Shown here in pieces: positions 20,960 to 33,300 of a DNA stretch of 64,000 bases. Below the pieces are notes generated by a model. That model was given only the letters and a program-made list of their open reading frames with translations. It made no database searches and was not told where the DNA came from. Source of the stretch: Viola odorata (lineage: Eukaryota > Streptophyta > Magnoliopsida > Malpighiales > Violaceae); assembly GCA_963691705.1 (NCBI GenBank), contig OY829542.1, positions 53,609,002-53,673,001 of the forward strand. The letters run 5' to 3'. The first letter of the stretch is position 1. Every line of letters begins with the position of its first letter. The position numbers and the translations under genes are program-made.

Positions 20960-23840
20960 TAGTTGTTTTGGGTTCAGCTGCACACTCTTTTATCTTGGCC
21001 AATATGAACGCAATTGGCTAGGAATTTTAACTTTACCAAAACACGAAAAACATTCGTAACACATAGAACTCCACCCTTACTAAGTTTCATAATTTTCAGA
21101 ACAACACATTTCCCGCAAAGAAATTTAGTACGCAAAGACAGCTCTATTTCTCGGCCTCAGCTGCGCAATCTTTTGTCTTGGCCAAAATGAAGATGATTTG
21201 AACCGAATTTCCACTAGACCAAAACATGAAAGATGTTGAGAACAGGCCAAAATTTAACCATGCAAAATTTCATGAAGTTCTTGGCAGCCAAACTCGCACA
21301 AAAAATATTGGAACGCAAGGGAAGTTCGCACTTTCTCGGCCTCAGCTGCGCAATCTTTTGTCTCGGCCAATATGAATACATTTGGCTCCAAATTTTCACT
21401 CAACCAAAACACGAAAGATGTTCATTACACATAGAGATCCACCCCCCTACCAAATTTCATAATTCTCGGAACAGCCCATTTTCGCCAAACGAATTCAGAA
21501 CACAAAGACAGCTCCATTTCTCGGCCTCAGCTGCGCAATATTTTGTCTTGGCCAAAATGAAGATGATTTGAACCGAATTTCCACTAGACCAAAACATGAA
21601 AAATGTTTAAGATAGGCCAAAATTTAACCATACAAAATTTCATAAAGTTCGGGGCAGCCAATCTTTCACAAAAAAATTCGGAACGCAAGGAAAGTACGCA
21701 CTTTCTCGGCCTCAGCTGCGCAATCTTTTGTCTCAGCCAATACGAATACGTTTGGCTCCAAATTTTCACTCAACCAAAACACGAAAGATGTTCATCACAC
21801 ATAGAAACCCACCCCCACCAAATTTCAGAGCATTCGGAGCACACATCTCTCGCAAGTAATTTAGGCGTAAGGATGGCTGCTCTACTCGGTCTCAGCCGCA
21901 CGATCTTTTGTCTCGGCCCATATCAATGTGTTCGGCTCAGAATATCCGTTCGGCCAAAACACGAAAGATGTTCATGACACATTGAAGTATGTCCCTACCA
22001 AATTTCAGATTTTTCGGAGCAGTGCACCTCAGCCAAAAGCAAGGCCCATGAAAGGCCATCTCTGGCGGCATGCCGCCTGGCCCCTGGCGGTATACCGCTA
22101 GCTTCGGCTACAAAATCAGTTTTTCACCTCCAAAATCATTCGTTCAGCCGCACACTCATTTGTTTTGGCTAATATCGATACGATGGGCTCGGAATTTACA
22201 TTCAATAAAAACACAAAAAATGTTCACAGCACATTGAAGTATGTCCATGCCAAATTTCAGAACTTTCTAAACAACACATCTCTCGCAAATAATTTAGACG
22301 TAAGGACAGCTGCTCTGCTCGGTCTCAGCCGCGCATTCTTTTGTTTTGACCAATACGGATACGATGAGCTCAGAATTTCCGCTCAGACAAAACATGAAAG
22401 ATGTTCATGGCACATTGAAGATTTCGCTCACCAAAAATAGGATTCTTCCGAGCAGCTCATCGCTCACAAATAATTCGGACATCAGGAGGACAATTTTTTC
22501 GGTCTCAACCGCATGATCTTTTGTCCCGGCCAATATCAATGTGTTTGGCTCAGAATTTCGGTTCGGCCAAAACACGAAAGATGTTCATGACACCTTTAAG
22601 TATGTCCCGACAAAATTTCAGATTTTTCGGAACAGCGCACCTCAGCCAAAAGCAAGGCCCACGAAAGGCCATCTCTGGCGGCATACCGCCTGGCCCCTAG
22701 CGGCATGCCGCTAGCTTCGGCTCCCAACTCCTTCAAAATCATTTTTTGGCCTCCAAAATCGTCCGCTCAGCCGCGCGCGCGTTTATTTTAGACAATATCA
22801 ACACGATAGACTCGAAATTTCCTTTCTACCAAAACACGAAAAATGTTCGCAACGCATTGACGTATGTCCATGCCAAATTTCAGAACGTTCCAAGCAACAC
22901 ATCTCTCGTAAATAATTTAGACGTAAGGACAGCTGCTCCGCTCGATCTCAGCCGTGCGATCTTTTGTTTTGACCAATACGGATACGATGGGCTCAGAATT
23001 TCCACTCCGCCAAAACATGAAAGATGTTCACGGCACGTTGATGATTTTCCTCACCAAAAATGGGATTCTTCCGAGCATCCCGTCACTCACAAATAATTTG
23101 GACGTAAGGAGGACAGTTTTCTCGGTCTCAACCGCACGATCTTTTGTCTCAGCCAATATCAATGTGTTTGGCTCCAAATTTCCATTCGGACGAAACACAA
23201 AAGATGTTCATGACACATTGAAGTTCACCCTCAACAAATTTCAGATTTTTCGGAGCAGCGCACCTCAGTCCCAAGCAAGGCCCACGAAAGGCCATCTCTG
23301 GCGGCATACCGCCTGGCCCCTAGCGGCATGCCGCTAGCTTCGGCTCCCAACTCCGCGCGCTCGTTTATTTTGGCCAATATCAACACGATGGACTCAGAAT
23401 CTCCCTTCAACCAAAACACGAAAAATGTTCGTAGCACATTTAAACATGCCCATGCCAAATTTCAGAACTTTTTGGGTGACACATCTCTCGCGAATAATTT
23501 AGACGTAAGGACAGCTGCTCCGCTTGGCTTCAGTTGCGCGCTCGTTTGTTTTGGCTGATATCAACACGATTGGCTCGGAATTTCCACTAGACCAAAACAC
23601 GAAAGATGTTCACGACACATTTAAGGTTTCCCTAGCCAAAAATGGAATTTTTTCCAAATGACACATCACTCGTAAACAATTTGAGCGTAAGGGTGACAGT
23701 TCGCTCGGTCTCAGCTACGCGGTCTGTTACCATGTCTAACATCCGCACGATGGACTCAGAATTTCCATTTAATCAAAACACGAAAGATGTTGACATCGGG
23801 TTGAAGTATGCTTGTACCAAAGATCAAATTTTTCTAAGCA
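20960..23840 (+). repeat. about 16 copies of a ~183-bp tandem repeat with higher-order structure
   Basis: The landmark CAGCTGCGCAATCTTTTGTC or its variants occurs at 20975, 21158, 21343, 21528, 21713, 21893, 22145, 22325, 22505, 22768, 22948, 23128, about 23348, 23530 and 23711. Steps are 180-185 bp, or about 250 bp where an extra block is inserted. Copies at 21158/21528 and 21343/21713 pair best, a dimer of about 370 bp. After 22060 the array changes to three-copy units of about 600 bp, each preceded by a palindromic block (22064, 22680, 23306). Confidence 0.9.
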
Positions 23841-24330
23841 ACAGATCCCTCGAAAAACTATTTAGAGATTTTCCGAGCAAGCTAAACTCTAGCCACTCAT
23901 GTCGGTTTGCCTCAAGGGTTTCGTTGGTAGCATCCAAGATCATGTTACGTCGTTGGAATGAATAAAAGCTTCCTTCGTATCTTCACCTAGAAAGCCGATT
24001 CAAGACATGTCGTCGCTCCAGTCACCCTAAAAGTGTCAAGTGAAAGTATGGCCGGAAGAGTGAGCGAGCAGCGTGGAGGCCTCGGGATGGCATCGCCCAT
24101 ACTCACTTTTATTTCTTCTCACTTGCCTTTTTCAGGTTAACATTGGCTCCCAGGATGGAGATATGAAGGGAAGTCGTACACGTAATCGAGCCTACGACTT
24201 TAAACAAGGGCGCTTCATGGGAAACAACCCACGCATTCTTCTCAACATCCCTGTTTTTCGTTAATTTTAAATTTAAACATCTTGGGATGCCTTTTCCATG
24301 TGAATTCCCAATTTAATTCCCTCTTCACCT

Positions 24331-24915
24331 CAGGTGCAATGAGACTTGTAAATTTAGGGGCAAGCAAGTGAAGCGACGACCAAAAGACGGTGTCGAAAAA
24401 TGTCCAAGCTCATTTTTCAAGGTAGTTGTCCTTTACATTTACAAATTCCCCTTCCGCAATCTATGTTTTTGCAATTTACCGCAATTTTGCATTTCAGGTG
24501 CAACGAGACTTGTAAACTTGGGGGCAAGCGAATGAAGTGACGACCCAAGGGAGGCATCGAAAAATGTCAAAGCTCATTTTTCAAGGGAGTTGTCCTTTAC
24601 GTTTTTACAGTTTCCCCTTCCGTAATTTATGTTTCTGTAATTTATGTTTTCGCAACTTACATTTCCTTAGTTTGCATTACAGGTGCAACAAGACTTGTAA
24701 ACTTGTGGGCAAGCAAGTGAAGTGACGACCAAAAGAAGGTGTCGAAAAATGTCCAAGCTCATTTTTAGGGAAGTTGTCCTTTTACATTTTCGCAATTTCC
24801 GTTTCCGCAATTTCCATTTTCGCAATTTCCATTTCAGCAATTTACAGTTTTTGCAATTTACATTTCCACGATTTTTAAAATTCCCACAATTTATGTTATT
24901 GCAAGAGTATGTGTG
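24331..24915 (+). repeat. three ~185-bp repeats plus short CGCAATTTCCATT repeats
   Basis: The phrase GTGCAA(C/T)GAGACTTGTAAA followed by GGGGCAAGC and GAAAAATGTCCAAGCTCATT occurs near 24331, 24498 and 24682. The third copy runs into about ten units of a 12-13-bp GCAATTTCC repeat (24785-24900). Confidence 0.85.
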
Positions 24916-26470
24916 TCATGTTTGCTAAAATCCTTAGTTTTCGCAAAAAAAAAATTTACATGTACTACTTGGGCTAAAAAGAGGGAAAACGAAAATCCCC
25001 CATTTTGTTTTATCAAGCGTTCATCATTTTTTAACTTGTGCGTTCATTAGAAGTTGTATAAACATATGAGATTTTATCTGTCAACTCTTATATCCATGAC
25101 GTGTTTAGATGTAAGCGATCACAAAACATATCCCTGTGAGCACTTTGGGCCTTCACGCCTTATTTCCTTTCATGAGTGTAAATGCTAAGCTAGGTGCTAG
25201 TTAGATTTGCATAATATCCAGGGTACATGAACAATCAGACATGGGATAACGGTAAGATGACATTGGACTTTGCTTTGCTCTTCTTCCACATTTTCTATTT
25301 TCAACCTTTTACCCTCAAACACATACACCATGTACGATTCTATTAAACACTCAAAACCAAGCCTCTTGTTCTCCTAACCAAGTGAGTAGTGCTCGACTGA
25401 GACCGCTAAACTGGAGTACACATCAAGCAAGGGAATCACAAGGGAGCCCTTAGAGGATCGCTAACAAATCAACATCAAGAGAAGGCCAAATAAATCAAGA
25501 CTTGGAAGCTTCTGCCAAAGATGGAGAGGATGACAAACAAAATAAAAGTTGTACTTGCTTTGCTTGCTCAATATAAATAAAAAAAAATCATCAATAAAAA
25601 AAAAATCAATCAAAAAGTGTTCAAAAAATATTCAAAGAACACAATCAACAAAGACAACAGCCAAAGCAAGTACAAAACAAAAAAACGGCCAAAAATCAAT
25701 GGCAAAATGATCTCAAAAAATATGAGAGATCGTTCCCCGTGAATGTTAAAAGACTTAGGCAAAGAGCCCTAAAAACAAAACCAGAAGGAACATCTACAAC
25801 AAAGATTCAAGGATTTGCGCACTTTGCTTTCACCACGATCAAATCATCGAGCATCGTTCACCACAATTTGACTTCATCACAATCAGTCGTCGAGCACGAG
25901 CCTTTTGCAAAAAGAAAACACAAACACAACACTCTTCTTCTACAAAATCCTCCTTTTTTCCTCCCTCGCGAAGTCCTTTCGATTATTAATGCCCATGCAT
26001 GTGCATCTTCATTCGAAGTATATTCACTCGGATTGACATTGCAAATTTAATTTTTGTGCTATGTTTATTGCATTTTTAGGAGTGTAAACACATAGCCTTG
26101 TTTTCTGAGCGTGAGTGCAAACTCTAATATCTGGTGAGGATTGCTTACGTTTACATGTCATGGGAAAGTCTTGTCCTGGAGGTCATTATTTCTTGAACAA
26201 GACGTAGATGTTATCTAGACTTGTATCAATCATGTTTATATAACGAAAACTGAACGAACATTTTTTTTTTTTTCAAAAGAAAACACTTGAATTGATTTTC
26301 TTAAACAAAGAAATCATTTTCATTCCAAAATAAAAAATAAAAAAAAACTTGGGGGCAAGCCATGAGTTAAATGTCGGAATATTTGATGTTTCTCACATTA
26401 TCATTTGCTCTCTTTGTTTCTATCTGTTGCTGCTTTGTGTTTGCCTTCCTTCCTATTTACAGGATACAGA
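24916..26470 (+). other. element B non-coding interior
   Basis: No gene is visible. A-rich stretches occur at 25560-25700. CTTGGGGGCAAG at 26349-26360 is a short inverted repeat like those near Athila PPTs. Short open frames here match nothing I recognise. Confidence 0.7.
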
Positions 26471-26479
26471 TAAACTATG

Positions 26480-26960
26480 ATGGGATCGCCACAACCATGG
26501 GTCTTCGATGAAGGAATCGTTGTGAAGCCCTCACCTTGGATTTTCGAAAAAAAATCCAATCAAGAATCGAATGGAGAACGTTACCACTCCTCAACCATGG
26601 GTCTTCGATGACAACGTCGTTGTAAAGCCCTCGCCACCTTAGATTTTCGGAAAAAAATCCAATCAAGAATCGAATGGAGAACGTTACCACTCCTCAACCA
26701 TGGGTCTTCGATGACAACGTCGTTGTAAAGCCCTCGCCACCTTGGATTTTCGAAAAAAATCCAATCAAGAATCGAATGGAGAACGTTACCACTCCTCAAC
26801 CATGGGTCTTCGATGACAACGTCGTTGTAAAGCCCTCGCCACCTTAGATTTTCGGGAAAAAATCCAATCAAGAATCGAATGGAGAACGTTACCACTCCTC
26901 AACCATGGGTCTTCGATAAAGATGTCGTTGTAATGCCCTCGCCACGGATTTCGTCAAACG
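26480..26960 (+). repeat. five copies of a ~104-bp tandem repeat
   Basis: CAACCATGGGTCTTCGATGA recurs at about 102-107-bp steps from 26491 to 26900, each followed by GTTGTAAAGCCCTCGCCACC and AATCCAATCAAGAATCGAAT. Confidence 0.92.
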
Positions 26961-27064
26961 AATCCAATCAAGTTGTGGAGAGTGAAATGGCCTTCCAAAG
27001 CAACCACTCGCGAATTCACGTTGAGTCATCAGAAGGCTCGTGCAAAGGTAAAGTTGCCTTAAAC

Positions 27065-27235
27065 CAAAGCACCAACGTTCGGAGAGCGATAGCCTCGCAC
27101 GGACATTCCTTCACATTTCAGCATCAACGTTCGGAGAGCGATAGCCTCGCACGGACATTCCTTCACATTGCCACGTCAACATCCGGAGAGCGATAGCCTC
27201 GCACGGACCCTCATTCACATTTCCATGTCAACATC
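27065..27235 (+). repeat. three copies of a ~57-bp tandem repeat
   Basis: CGGAGAGCGATAGCCTCGCA occurs three times (near 27079, 27130 and 27185) with CACGGACATTCCTTCACATT between copies. Confidence 0.9.
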
Positions 27236-27287
27236 CTAATAAACATTTCCATGCACAGAGACCACCGATTTCACTATCAGAAATCCT

Positions 27288-28075
27288 CAAATGTCCGAGG
27301 TGACCATCTTCCTCAAATGTCCGAGGTGACCATCATTCCTCAAATGTCCGAGGTGACATCATTCCTCAAATGTCCGAGGTGACCATCATTCCTCAAATGT
27401 CCGAGGTGACCATCTTCCTCAAATGTCCAAGGTGACCATCATTCCTCAAATGTCCGAGGTGACCATCATTCCTCAAATGTCCGAGGTGACCATCTTCCTC
27501 AAATGTCCGAGGTGACCATCTTCCTCAAATGTCCGAGGTGACCATCTTCCTCGAATGTCCGAGGTGACCATCTTCCTCAAATGTCCGAGGTGACCATCAT
27601 TCCTCAAATGTCCGAGGTGACCATCTTCCTCAAATGTCCGAGGTGACCATCATTCCTCAAATGTCCGAGGTGACCATCATTCCTCAAATGTCCGAGGTGA
27701 CCATCTTCCTCAAATGTCCGAGGTGACCATCATTCCTCAAATGTCCGAGGTGACCATCATTCCTCAAATGTCCGAGGTGACCATCATTCCTCAAATGTCC
27801 GAGGTGACCATCTTCCTCAAATGTCCGAGGTGACCATCTTCCTCGAATGTCCGAGGTGACCATCTTCCTCAAATGTCCGAGGTGACCATCTTCCTCGAAT
27901 GTCCGAGGTGACCATCTTCCTCGAATGTCCGAGGTCACCATCTTCCTCAAATGTCCGAGGTGACCATCTTCCTCAAATGTCCGAGGTGACTATCTTCCTC
28001 AAAATGTCCGAGGTGACCATCTTCCTCAAATACCCGAGGTGACCATCTTCCTCAAATACCCGAGGTGACTCTCTT
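27288..28075 (+). repeat. about 30 copies of a 26/27-bp minisatellite
   Basis: The unit CCTCAAATGTCCGAGGTGAC plus CAT(CA/C)TT alternates between two lengths. CCTC and GAGG arms flank each ATGTCC core, so every unit can form a small stem. Frames open on the minus strand are repeat translation only. Confidence 0.95.
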
Positions 28076-28089
28076 CCTCAACCTCTGAA

Positions 28090-28265
28090 TTTTTACGGTA
28101 TCCCCACTCAGATCTTTTATCTTCATCGACCTCTGACAATTGCGGTATCCCCGCTCGGATCTTATCTCCTCATCGACTTCCGACAATTGCGGTATCCCCG
28201 CTCGGATCTTTATCTTCATCGACCTCCGACAATTGCGGTATCCCCGCTCAGATCTCATCACAAAA
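28090..28265 (+). repeat. four copies of a ~47-bp repeat
   Basis: GCGGTATCCCCGCTCGGATC with TTCATCGACCTCCGACAATT recurs at about 28094, 28142, 28190 and 28237. Confidence 0.9.
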
Positions 28266-28534
28266 GCGGTGGCTTTCAACCACTCTTCACCTCAAATCAC
28301 GCGGTGGCTTCCAACCACTCTCCATTTCAGTTCACACGATAAGTTCAAGAGAAGACCAGCCTCCTCAATATCCGAGAAGACCATCTTCCTCACTAGCAGA
28401 AACTTTTTCCTCAACATCCGACCAAAGGTACGATGCTTTAAACCCAAGGTACGTTCCAAACACTCATTTAAATTTCTGTCAAACGTATGGACTGCGAGTG
28501 CTACCCTCGCCCTACGTAATTCTACATTTCTGCA

Positions 28535-30245
28535 TAAATATTACTCCTCCTTGAGCGACTACTTTTCTGCATATTATATCTAAATACTCCTCCTTGAGCG
28601 ACTACCTTTCCGCATACTATATCTAAATACTCCTCTTTGAGCGACTCCTTTCCTGTCTTACATTCCTGTCTATCTAAAATACTCCTCCTTGAGCGACTAC
28701 TTTTCCGCATACTATATCTAAATACTCCTCCTTGAGCGACTACTTTCCTGTCTTACATTCCTGTCTATCTAAAATACTCCTCCTTGAGCGACTACTTTTC
28801 TGCATATTATATCTAAATACTCCTCCTTGAGTGACTACTTTTCCGCATACTATATCTAAATACTACTCCTTGAGCGACTACTTTCCTGTCTTACATTCCT
28901 GTCTATCTAAAATACTCCTCCTTGAGCGACTACTTTCCGCATACTATATCTAAATACTCCTCCTTGAGCGACTACTTTCCTGTCTTACATTCCTGTCTAT
29001 CTAAAATACTCCTCCTTGAGCGACTACTTTTCCGCATACTATATCTAAAATCTCCTCCTTGAGCGACTACCTTTTTGCCAACCAAAATCTCCTCCTTGAG
29101 CGACTACTTTCCTGCATACTATATCTAAATACTCCTCCTCGAGCGACTACTTTCCTATCTTACATTCCTGTCTATCTAAAATACTCCTCCTCGAGCGACT
29201 ACTTTTCCGCATACTATATCTAAAATCTCCTCCTTGAGCGACTACCTTTTTGCCAACCAAAATCTCCTCCTTGAGCGACTACTTTTCTGCATATTATATC
29301 TAAATACTCCTCCTTGAGCGACTACTTTTCCGCATACTATATCTAAATACTCCTCCTTGAGCGACTACTTTCCTGTCTTACATTCCTGTCTATCTAAAAT
29401 ACTCCTCCTTGAGCGACTACTTTTCCGCATACTATATCTAAATACTCCTCCTTGAGCGACTACTTTCCTGTCTTACATTCCTGTCTATCTAAAATACTCC
29501 TCCTTGAGCGACTACTTTTCCGCATACTATATCTAAAATCTCCTCCTTGAGCGACTACCTTTTTGCCAACCAAAATCTCCTCCTTGAGCGACTACCTTTT
29601 TGCCAACCAAAATCTCCTCCTTGAGCGACTACTTTCCTGCATACTATATCTAAATACTCCTCCTCGAGCGACTACTTTCCTGTCTTACATTCCTGTCTAT
29701 CTAAAAAACTCCTCCTCGAGCGACTACTTTTCCGCATACTATATCTAAAATCTCCTCCTTGAGCGACTACCTTTTTGCCAACCAAAATCTCCTTCTTGAG
29801 CGACTACCTTTTTGCCAACCAAAATCTCCTCCTTGAGCGACTACTTTCCTGCATACTATATCTAAATACTCCTCCTCGAGCGACTACTTTCCTGTCTTAC
29901 ATTCCTGTCTATCTAAAATACTCCTCCTCGAGCGACTACTTTTCCGCATACTATATCTAAATACTCCTCCTTGAGCGACTACATTCCTGTCTATCTAAAT
30001 ACTCCTCTTTGAGCGACTCCTTTCCTGTCTTACATTCCTGTCTATCTAAAATACTCCTCCTTGAGCGACTACTTTTCCGCATACTATATCTAAATACTCC
30101 TTCTTGAGCGACTACTTTCATGTCTTACATTCCTGTCTATCTAAAATACTCCTCCTTGAGCGACTACTTTTCCGCATACTATATCTAAATACTCCTCCTT
30201 GAGCGACTACCTTTTTGCCAACCAAAATCTCCTCCTTGAGCGACC
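28535..30245 (+). repeat. 1.7-kb array of about 38 units sharing CTCCTCCTTGAGCGACTAC
   Basis: Every unit begins CTCCTCCTTGAGCGACTAC. It continues in one of three ways: type 1 TTTTCCGCATACTATATCTA; type 2 TTTCCTGTCTTACATTCCTG with TCTATCTAAAATA; type 3 CTTTTTGCCAACCAAAAT. The types follow each other in varied order, and some multi-unit blocks repeat (for example about 29540-29740 and 29750-29950). Confidence 0.93.
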
Positions 30246-30291
30246 TCGTTTACATTTTTGCAATGCCTTTCACAAAACCATAGTAGCACTT

Positions 30292-30368
30292 AGGGGCAAC
30301 TGTCTTTACTGCTAATCAAAAATTTCAGTTACACTGTATTTTTGATCAGACAGTAAAGAGGGGGCAAC
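30292..30368 (+). promoter_or_regulatory. PPT-associated stem-loop and polypurine tract of element B
   Basis: GGGGCAAC (30292-30299) is followed by left arm 30304-30323 (CTTTACTG, CTAATCAAAAAT), a 14-nt loop and right arm 30338-30358 (ATTTTTGATCAGA, CAGTAAAG). AGGGGGCAAC then ends at the LTR. The stem has 8 + 2 + 9 pairs with one bulge and one mismatch. The purine tract is the expected plus-strand primer. Confidence 0.85.
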
Positions 30369-33300
30369 TGTTGCTATCCGATTTTTGACCACTTTTTTTC
30401 ACATTTTACATAATTTTACGCTTATCACGTTTAATAGCTCGTCTAGATCAATTTTTTGTCGATTCTTGGTCCTAGGCTAGTTTGTTTAATATTCCGTGTC
30501 ATTTCGTGTCTTCTTAGTTTTTCGTATTTTTAACTGTCTTTTCACTCGAACTTCTATCGGTCTCGAGTAAGTTTTCTTGGACCGAGGCTCGAATTTGTTA
30601 TTTCTTTGTTTGATAAATACGTGCTAAATTCCACTTTCACGCCAACGCGTTCAGTTTCATTCAATTTTCGTCGTAAGGACTAATACTTTGTGCGCGAACA
30701 TTTTAACACTTCCGAAAGAGAAAATAAACACGTCACCTCAACTTTCTCACTTCTTCGCTGTATATTAGTTTTCTCGGCTTATTTTTCTACACATAGTTGG
30801 ATCTCGCTTCGGGTTCATTTTCGGTTTCGACGATTCCGCTCGTACCAAAATATCCCATTTTGTGCCAAAAAGTGAGATAAGTACCACATAAATGTCATTT
30901 AATGCATTCCTACCCTTCCAACACCACTCCAACTCACTTAGATCATCACAACCTCCCATCCAAACACTCTAGCCACACAATTAAGCTTGCTCATCACCTA
31001 GCCACACAACCACACAATCAACTCTAGCCACACGATTAAACTTGCTCATCACTTAGCCACACAACCAACTAAACCCAAAATTTTCCTTTTCTCTATAAAT
31101 AGCAAGCTTCATGCAAGGTATCAAGGGGACCAAATCCTCCTCTTAATCTCCATTTCTTGCACTACCTTCTTGGTCCAAATCTCTCCTGGATAAGTAAGCT
31201 TCTCTTTCTAGCTTCTCTCTTTTAAATTTTCGTTCTCCCTTTTAATGTATGATTTAAATGCTTAAACATGCTTAGAATTCTTTGATATCATGTGAAGTTC
31301 ACTTCCCATGCCTCAATTTGATTACATGATGCACTAGCTAATTAATAGCCACTTATGCATATTAATTAGCTTGCTTTTCCATGCAAAATTACTACTGTTT
31401 TGGCCTTGATTTCTTTGCTGTTTTTGTTGCCATAATTTACTGCTTTAGTAGTGTAATTAGTAAGGCCATTTCGGGTGAAAATTATGGAGGTTTGAAAACT
31501 TGGTCTTTGGCCATGGCTAATGGTGCAGTAGAGAAAGAAAGAAAGGAAGAAGAAGAAAGGAGAAGATGGGTTGGCGGGAAAGGAAAATAGAAAGGTGATG
31601 GGCTTGAGTTGGTCACAAGCCCATCTTGGTTTTTAAATGAGTGTTGGGCTTGATTTCATCACAAGCCCAGCCACTGTTTTGGACCAACATCGGGCCCGGC
31701 CCATTTTAAATTTCGCATCTGTACAAATCAATTTCTCGTATGGTTTTCGTATGCTTATAAATTGTTCATTTATTTAAAATGTCAATATCGCATGAATTGT
31801 TTACATGTTCGTATACGATATGTTTATTTTATTTTTCATGTTTTAAATATCGTATGAATTGTTCATATATTCATATGCTTTTAATGCCATATTTTATTTA
31901 ATTAAGTTGTGTACTTGTTTAAATTAAAATTTGGGCTTGGCTTGTGCCAAGCCCATTTTTTAATGTCCAAAAATCCCTTGTGGGGCCTACTTATTTTCGT
32001 ATATGCCATGTATAATTCTCGTATGCCATGTATAATTTGTTTCGTACGCCATGTATAATTTTCGTATATGCCATGTTTAATTCTCGTACGCCACGTATAA
32101 TTTTCGTCAACATGTATGAAATATTCGTATGCTTTATGCCATGTCAATTTTCGTATGAAATATTCGTATGCTTTATGCCATGCTTATTTAATTAAATACA
32201 TGTTGTAATTAATTTGTTTATGCCATGTTTGATTTAATTAAATGCATGTTGTGATTAATTTGTTTATGTCACGTTTATTTAATTAAATGCATGTTGTAAT
32301 TAATTTACTTATTGCCATGTTTGATTTAATTAAATGCTTGCATGCTTTAATTAATTTGTTTATGCCATGTTTATTTAATTAATTGCCTATTTGTCATAAA
32401 TTAAATAAATATTTTGCATGTGCTTTTCTCATTTATTATTTTGAGTTATCGCTAATACTCTAACTTCGTAGGATAAAATTCAAGTCTTCGCTCGCAATGA
32501 ATTATCTTAATTCATCTCACTTGTTGTAATTAGTTGACGCTTTAATTAATTACTTCACTTGTTGTAATAATTAGTTAGATTAATTATTCCGACCTCCAAT
32601 TTGTAATAATTAGTTAAGTAGTTAAAAATCATGTATGCTGCTTATACCTACGTATTTATGTCAATTGCCGCTAACGTTCGTTTTGAAGAGATGGATCGAT
32701 CGGGGTTCATCGAATCGGGTAAGTTTATCTTAAAACCCTTTTATTTACTTTTATGCTTTGAATGAATGTTTATCAAAAAGGTCCAAAGCCTCGATCATAT
32801 CGTATGCATGACCACTTAGAAAAGCATTAGAACTCACCCAATTCGTATGCATGACATATAGAATTGTTAGCAATTAAAATCAACCCACGTGCTTACTTGT
32901 TTACATCACTCGCTTTATACCATGAAATTAATTGCTATATATTGATATGTGAGCATGGTGGCTTCAAATCCTACGCAATTATTGACATTCATGAAAACAA
33001 TCACGTAGTAATTAGTTAATTAATCATGCATGGCTCGATGAAAAGGAGGGGACGTCCGCTCTAGCATAACGAACAAACGGTAACCCCGTCCTTCGTGTCC
33101 CTATCGGAAATAACATGTCCCTACGAAAATGCTAAGATGTAACGTCGCCTTTGAGGGCCAAGTCGTGTCAAAAATGTTTAGATAATCGGAAAGTGACCCA
33201 ATTCGGTAAGCGAACTTTGTCGACATGATTCGATCATTTGCCTATGTAAATGGTCGGAAAGTGGCTTGAGTTCGTGGGAAGAGGAGGTTGACATGCTTCG

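Noticed and set aside
27684..27950. Minus-strand open frame of 88 codons
   Set aside because: It is only translation of the 26/27-bp minisatellite.
29563..29960. Repeated 61-codon frames in the 44-bp array
   Set aside because: Repeat translation; identical because the DNA block is duplicated.
27288..30245. Short regular repeats resembling a CRISPR array
   Set aside because: No unique spacers between repeats, eukaryotic context, and position in a Tat 3' UTR; ordinary tandem repeats.
31902..32147. Minus-strand frame with repeated YTWRT motifs
   Set aside because: Translation of the CGTATGCCATGTATAATT tandem repeat in the LTR.
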